This document shows positions 6,861 through 8,682 of a DNA stretch of 8,682 nt, piece by piece. The stretch is from assembly GCA_016777745.1 (NCBI GenBank), contig JADHQX010000048.1, positions 1 through 8,682 on the forward strand, written 5' to 3'. This DNA is from Candidatus Pelagibacterales bacterium (GTDB lineage: Bacteria > Pseudomonadota > Alphaproteobacteria > Pelagibacterales > AG-422-B15). The notes under the pieces were generated by a model. That model worked only from the letters and a program-made list of their open reading frames with translations, did not search any database and was not told the DNA's origin. Every line of letters begins with the position of its first letter. Position 1 is the stretch's first letter. The position numbers and the translations under genes are program-made.

Positions 6861-8321
6861 TTAATCATAATCTTGAGAATACTCACTATTTATATAATTT
6901 CCAAATCTAGTGAATTTACTTTCAAAACTCAATCTTATATTACCAGTTGGTCCATGTCTTTGTTTTCCAATTAAAAGTTCAGCTTGCCCATGAATTTCAC
7001 TCATTTTTTGCTGCCAATCAATATATTCTGATGTTCCAGGAGATGGGGCAGTTCTTTCTAAATAATACTCTTCTCTAAAGATAAACATTACTACATCAGA
7101 GTCCTGCTCAATAGAGCCAGATTCTCTTAAGTCGGATAACTGCGGTCTTTTATCTTCCCGTTGTTCTACTTGTCTTGATAACTGAGAGAGAGCAAGTATT
7201 GGAATATTTAATTCCTTTGCAAGAGCCTTAAGTCCTTGGGTTATTTCTGAAACCTCCAATACTCTAGATTCTCTTCTTGATGTTTTAGGTGGTCTTAGAA
7301 GCTGAAGATAATCAACTATTATAACACCTAATCCATGTTTTCTTTTTAATCTTCTTGCTCTAGAAGCAAGTGTGGCAATGTTTATTGCAGGTGTGTCATC
7401 AATAAAAAGAGGCATTTCGACTATTTTATGAGAAGTTGAAACTAATGTATCAAGGTCACTCTCTGATAAATTTCCTTTTCTCATTTCATTTGAGCTAATT
7501 TTAGCCTGCTCCGATAAAACTCTAGTGGCTAATTGTTCTGCAGACATTTCCAATGAAAAGAATGCAACATTAGAGTCTTTATTGTTAGTGTCGTAAGCTT
7601 TTTTTGCAATATTGAATGCTATATTGGTTGCCAATGAAGTTTTACCCATTGAAGGTCTGCCAGCTAAAATTAAAAGGTCAGATGGATGTAGTCCACCAAG
7701 TTTCTGATCCAAGTCAACAAATCCTGTTGAAATACCTGTTACACTAGAGTCATTTTCATAAGCTTTAGTAATTTGTACCATAGCACCTTCAAGGGAATTA
7801 CTGAAGTTTTGCATTGCATGCAACTGACTTCCTTTTTCTGATATTTGATATAATTCTTTCTCAGCTGTCTCAATAAGCTCACTTGGATTTATATCTATAT
7901 CACTTTCCAAGGCGCTATGTTCTATATTGCCACCGAGAATATAAAGATTTCTTCTTACCGCTAGGTCATAAATTATCTGAGCATAGTTTTTGGCATATTC
8001 AAGTGATACAGCAGCATTAGCAAGTCTTGCCAAATAAGACGATCCACCAATTTCTTCTAAAGTTTTTTCAACTTCAAAATAACTTTTTAATGTTACGGGA
8101 GTTGCAAGTTGTCCCTTGGCTATTAATCTATTTACAACTTCATAAATTCTTTTATGAATTTCTTCAAAAAAATGATTTGAATCAATAATTGAATTTACCT
8201 CATCTGCAATATCATTATTTAAAAGTATAGCCCCTAGAAGCCCTTGTTCTGCCTCTGCATTATGAGGCAATTCTTTGATTTCTTTTTGAAGTTTTTGAGT
8301 AAGTTGAACAGTTGATGACAT
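6861..8321 (-). CDS. dnaB: Replicative DNA helicase DnaB
   Basis: DnaB is the hexameric 5'-3' helicase that unwinds DNA at the replication fork and recruits primase. The 486-residue protein is full length. The N-terminal helical domain starts at PHNAEAEQGLLGAIL (19-33). The linker lies around 150-180 and the RecA-like motor follows. Motor motifs are Walker A GRPSMGKT (221-228), SLEM with catalytic Glu258, Walker B VIIVD ending at Asp337, then YLQLL with Gln340, ALSQLSR (377-383), DLRESGSIEQD (397-407) and KQRHGPTG (453-460), which holds the basic finger residues. No intein or insertion is seen. The ATG follows MSSTVQ-type sequence with no Shine-Dalgarno. It lies downstream of rplI with a 154-nt spacer and heads the dnaB-alr-MMPL-cvpA-SDR run. 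Confidence 0.97.
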   Translation of the reverse strand: MSSTVQLTQKLQKEIKELPHNAEAEQGLLGAILLNNDIADEVNSIIDSNHFFEEIHKRIYEVVNRLIAKGQLATPVTLKSYFEVEKTLEEIGGSSYLARLANAAVSLEYAKNYAQIIYDLAVRRNLYILGGNIEHSALESDIDINPSELIETAEKELYQISEKGSQLHAMQNFSNSLEGAMVQITKAYENDSSVTGISTGFVDLDQKLGGLHPSDLLILAGRPSMGKTSLATNIAFNIAKKAYDTNNKDSNVAFFSLEMSAEQLATRVLSEQAKISSNEMRKGNLSESDLDTLVSTSHKIVEMPLFIDDTPAINIATLASRARRLKRKHGLGVIIVDYLQLLRPPKTSRRESRVLEVSEITQGLKALAKELNIPILALSQLSRQVEQREDKRPQLSDLRESGSIEQDSDVVMFIFREEYYLERTAPSPGTSEYIDWQQKMSEIHGQAELLIGKQRHGPTGNIRLSFESKFTRFGNYINSEYSQDYD

Positions 8322-8377
8322 ACGTCTAACATAAACAAAAAGAACTCTATTGTAAGTGGAAATAGAAAAAAGATACT

Positions 8378-8414
8378 CACATTTTTAAAGCAATTGTTGA
8401 TCTTTTTAAAAGTG
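8378..8414 (-). repeat. Imperfect inverted repeat in the dnaB leader
   Basis: Arms at 8378-8390 and 8402-8414, each 13 nt, are complementary at 10 positions and separated by an 11-nt loop. The ends are closed by CAC/GTG, while the interior is A/T-rich with three mismatches. It sits just downstream of the candidate dnaB promoter, so it would lie near the 5' end of that transcript. There is no clean run of T after it in the minus-strand direction, so an intrinsic terminator for rplI is not well supported. In such AT-rich DNA it may be chance. Confidence 0.3.
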
Positions 8415-8421
8415 ATTAAAG

Positions 8422-8451
8422 CTTATAGTTACGTTGCAGTAGTGACTACAA
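8422..8451 (-). promoter_or_regulatory. Candidate sigma70-type promoter for dnaB
   Basis: On the minus strand, TTGTAG (8451-8446) and TATAAG (8427-8422) are separated by 18 nt, matching the -35 and -10 consensus at three and five of six positions. Transcription would begin near 8415, giving a leader of about 95 nt before the dnaB ATG. An 11-bp perfect palindrome, GTAGTGACTAC (8439-8449), overlaps the -35 box and spacer and could be an operator. The 154-nt spacer 8322-8475 is the longest non-coding stretch in the window, which makes a promoter here plausible. AT-rich sequence produces such matches often. Confidence 0.35.
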
Positions 8452-8475
8452 GTTATTGATATTTAACGTGAGGAA

Positions 8476-8682
8476 TTATTTTTTTTCTAAAGATATCTTT
8501 ATAATACTTGATATATCTTCATAAATTTTGATTGTTATATCGTATTCACCAATGTTTTTTATTTCACCAGTAATTATATTTTCATTTAGAATATTGTGAC
8601 CTTGAGCCTTTAAAAGATCTGAAACTTGTTTCTGAGTAATGGCACCATAAAGACCATCTTCATCATTTGCTTCAACTCTCAT
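8476..8682 (-). CDS. rplI: 50S ribosomal protein L9, C-terminal part (5'-partial)
   Basis: L9 binds 23S rRNA at the base of the L1 stalk and helps keep the reading frame. Only the last 68 residues are inside the window; the first visible codon is an ATG exactly at the edge and is almost certainly an internal Met, because the family is about 150 residues or longer. The visible part is the C-terminal domain: DEDGLYGAIT (8-17) matches the conserved G-LFGS-T turn, followed by the K-Q-V-x-D-x-L helix (18-24), then GEIKNIGEYDITIKI (39-53), which matches the IK-x-G-x-H/Y-x-V strand pair. It is upstream of dnaB in the same direction, the standard order in proteobacteria. Confidence 0.9.
   Translation of the reverse strand: MRVEANDEDGLYGAITQKQVSDLLKAQGHNILNENIITGEIKNIGEYDITIKIYEDISSIIKISLEKK

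Noticed and set aside
8322..8475. A small gene or RNA in the rplI-dnaB spacer
   Set aside because: No sustained frame with a start, no tRNA-like folding and no strong stem were seen; only promoter-like and weak inverted-repeat signals remain.

Overview
The window is a gene-dense, very AT-rich piece of bacterial chromosome (by eye well under one third G+C, not computed). It comes from a diderm bacterium, most likely a streamlined alphaproteobacterium of the marine SAR11/HIMB59-like kind. The evidence is the order rplI-dnaB-alr-(...)-cvpA-SDR, which resembles the alphaproteobacterial block rplI-dnaB-alr-radA-cvpA-purF-SDR, together with a bamB-der pair, a Der second G domain with alphaproteobacterial signature residues (TGPE-G-T-D), very short spacers and strong AT bias. 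Assignment below class level is inference.

Layout: two convergent transcription units meet at about 2.1 kb. On the plus strand, a 5'-truncated bamB lipoprotein gene (from the left edge to 1285) is followed 4 nt later by der (1290-2105). On the minus strand, read from the right edge, lie the 3' end of rplI (8682-8476), a 154-nt spacer with a candidate promoter and an imperfect hairpin, then a tight run of dnaB (8321-6861), alr (6843-5737), a large MMPL/RND exporter (5728-3311), cvpA (3314-2790) and an SDR-family gene (2790-2092). The last three minus-strand genes overlap by 4 nt and 1 nt, so they are probably translationally coupled. The SDR and der genes overlap tail to tail by 14 bp.

Functions: outer-membrane assembly (BamB), 50S ribosome assembly (Der), 50S structure (L9), replication (DnaB), D-alanine supply for peptidoglycan (Alr), a predicted lipid or hydrophobe exporter (MMPL), an inner-membrane CvpA protein and a divergent Rossmann-fold SDR. 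No tRNA, rRNA, CRISPR array, insertion sequence or phage gene was recognised.

The unusual points are these. Der keeps only its second GTPase domain plus the KH-like domain, and an in-frame stop just upstream rules out an N-terminal extension. The SDR has lost its catalytic Lys and probably its catalytic Ser. The MMPL exporter sits where radA is expected, and purF is absent between cvpA and the SDR gene. No obviously new multi-gene defence or mobile system is visible; the novelty is reduction and rearrangement of housekeeping genes.
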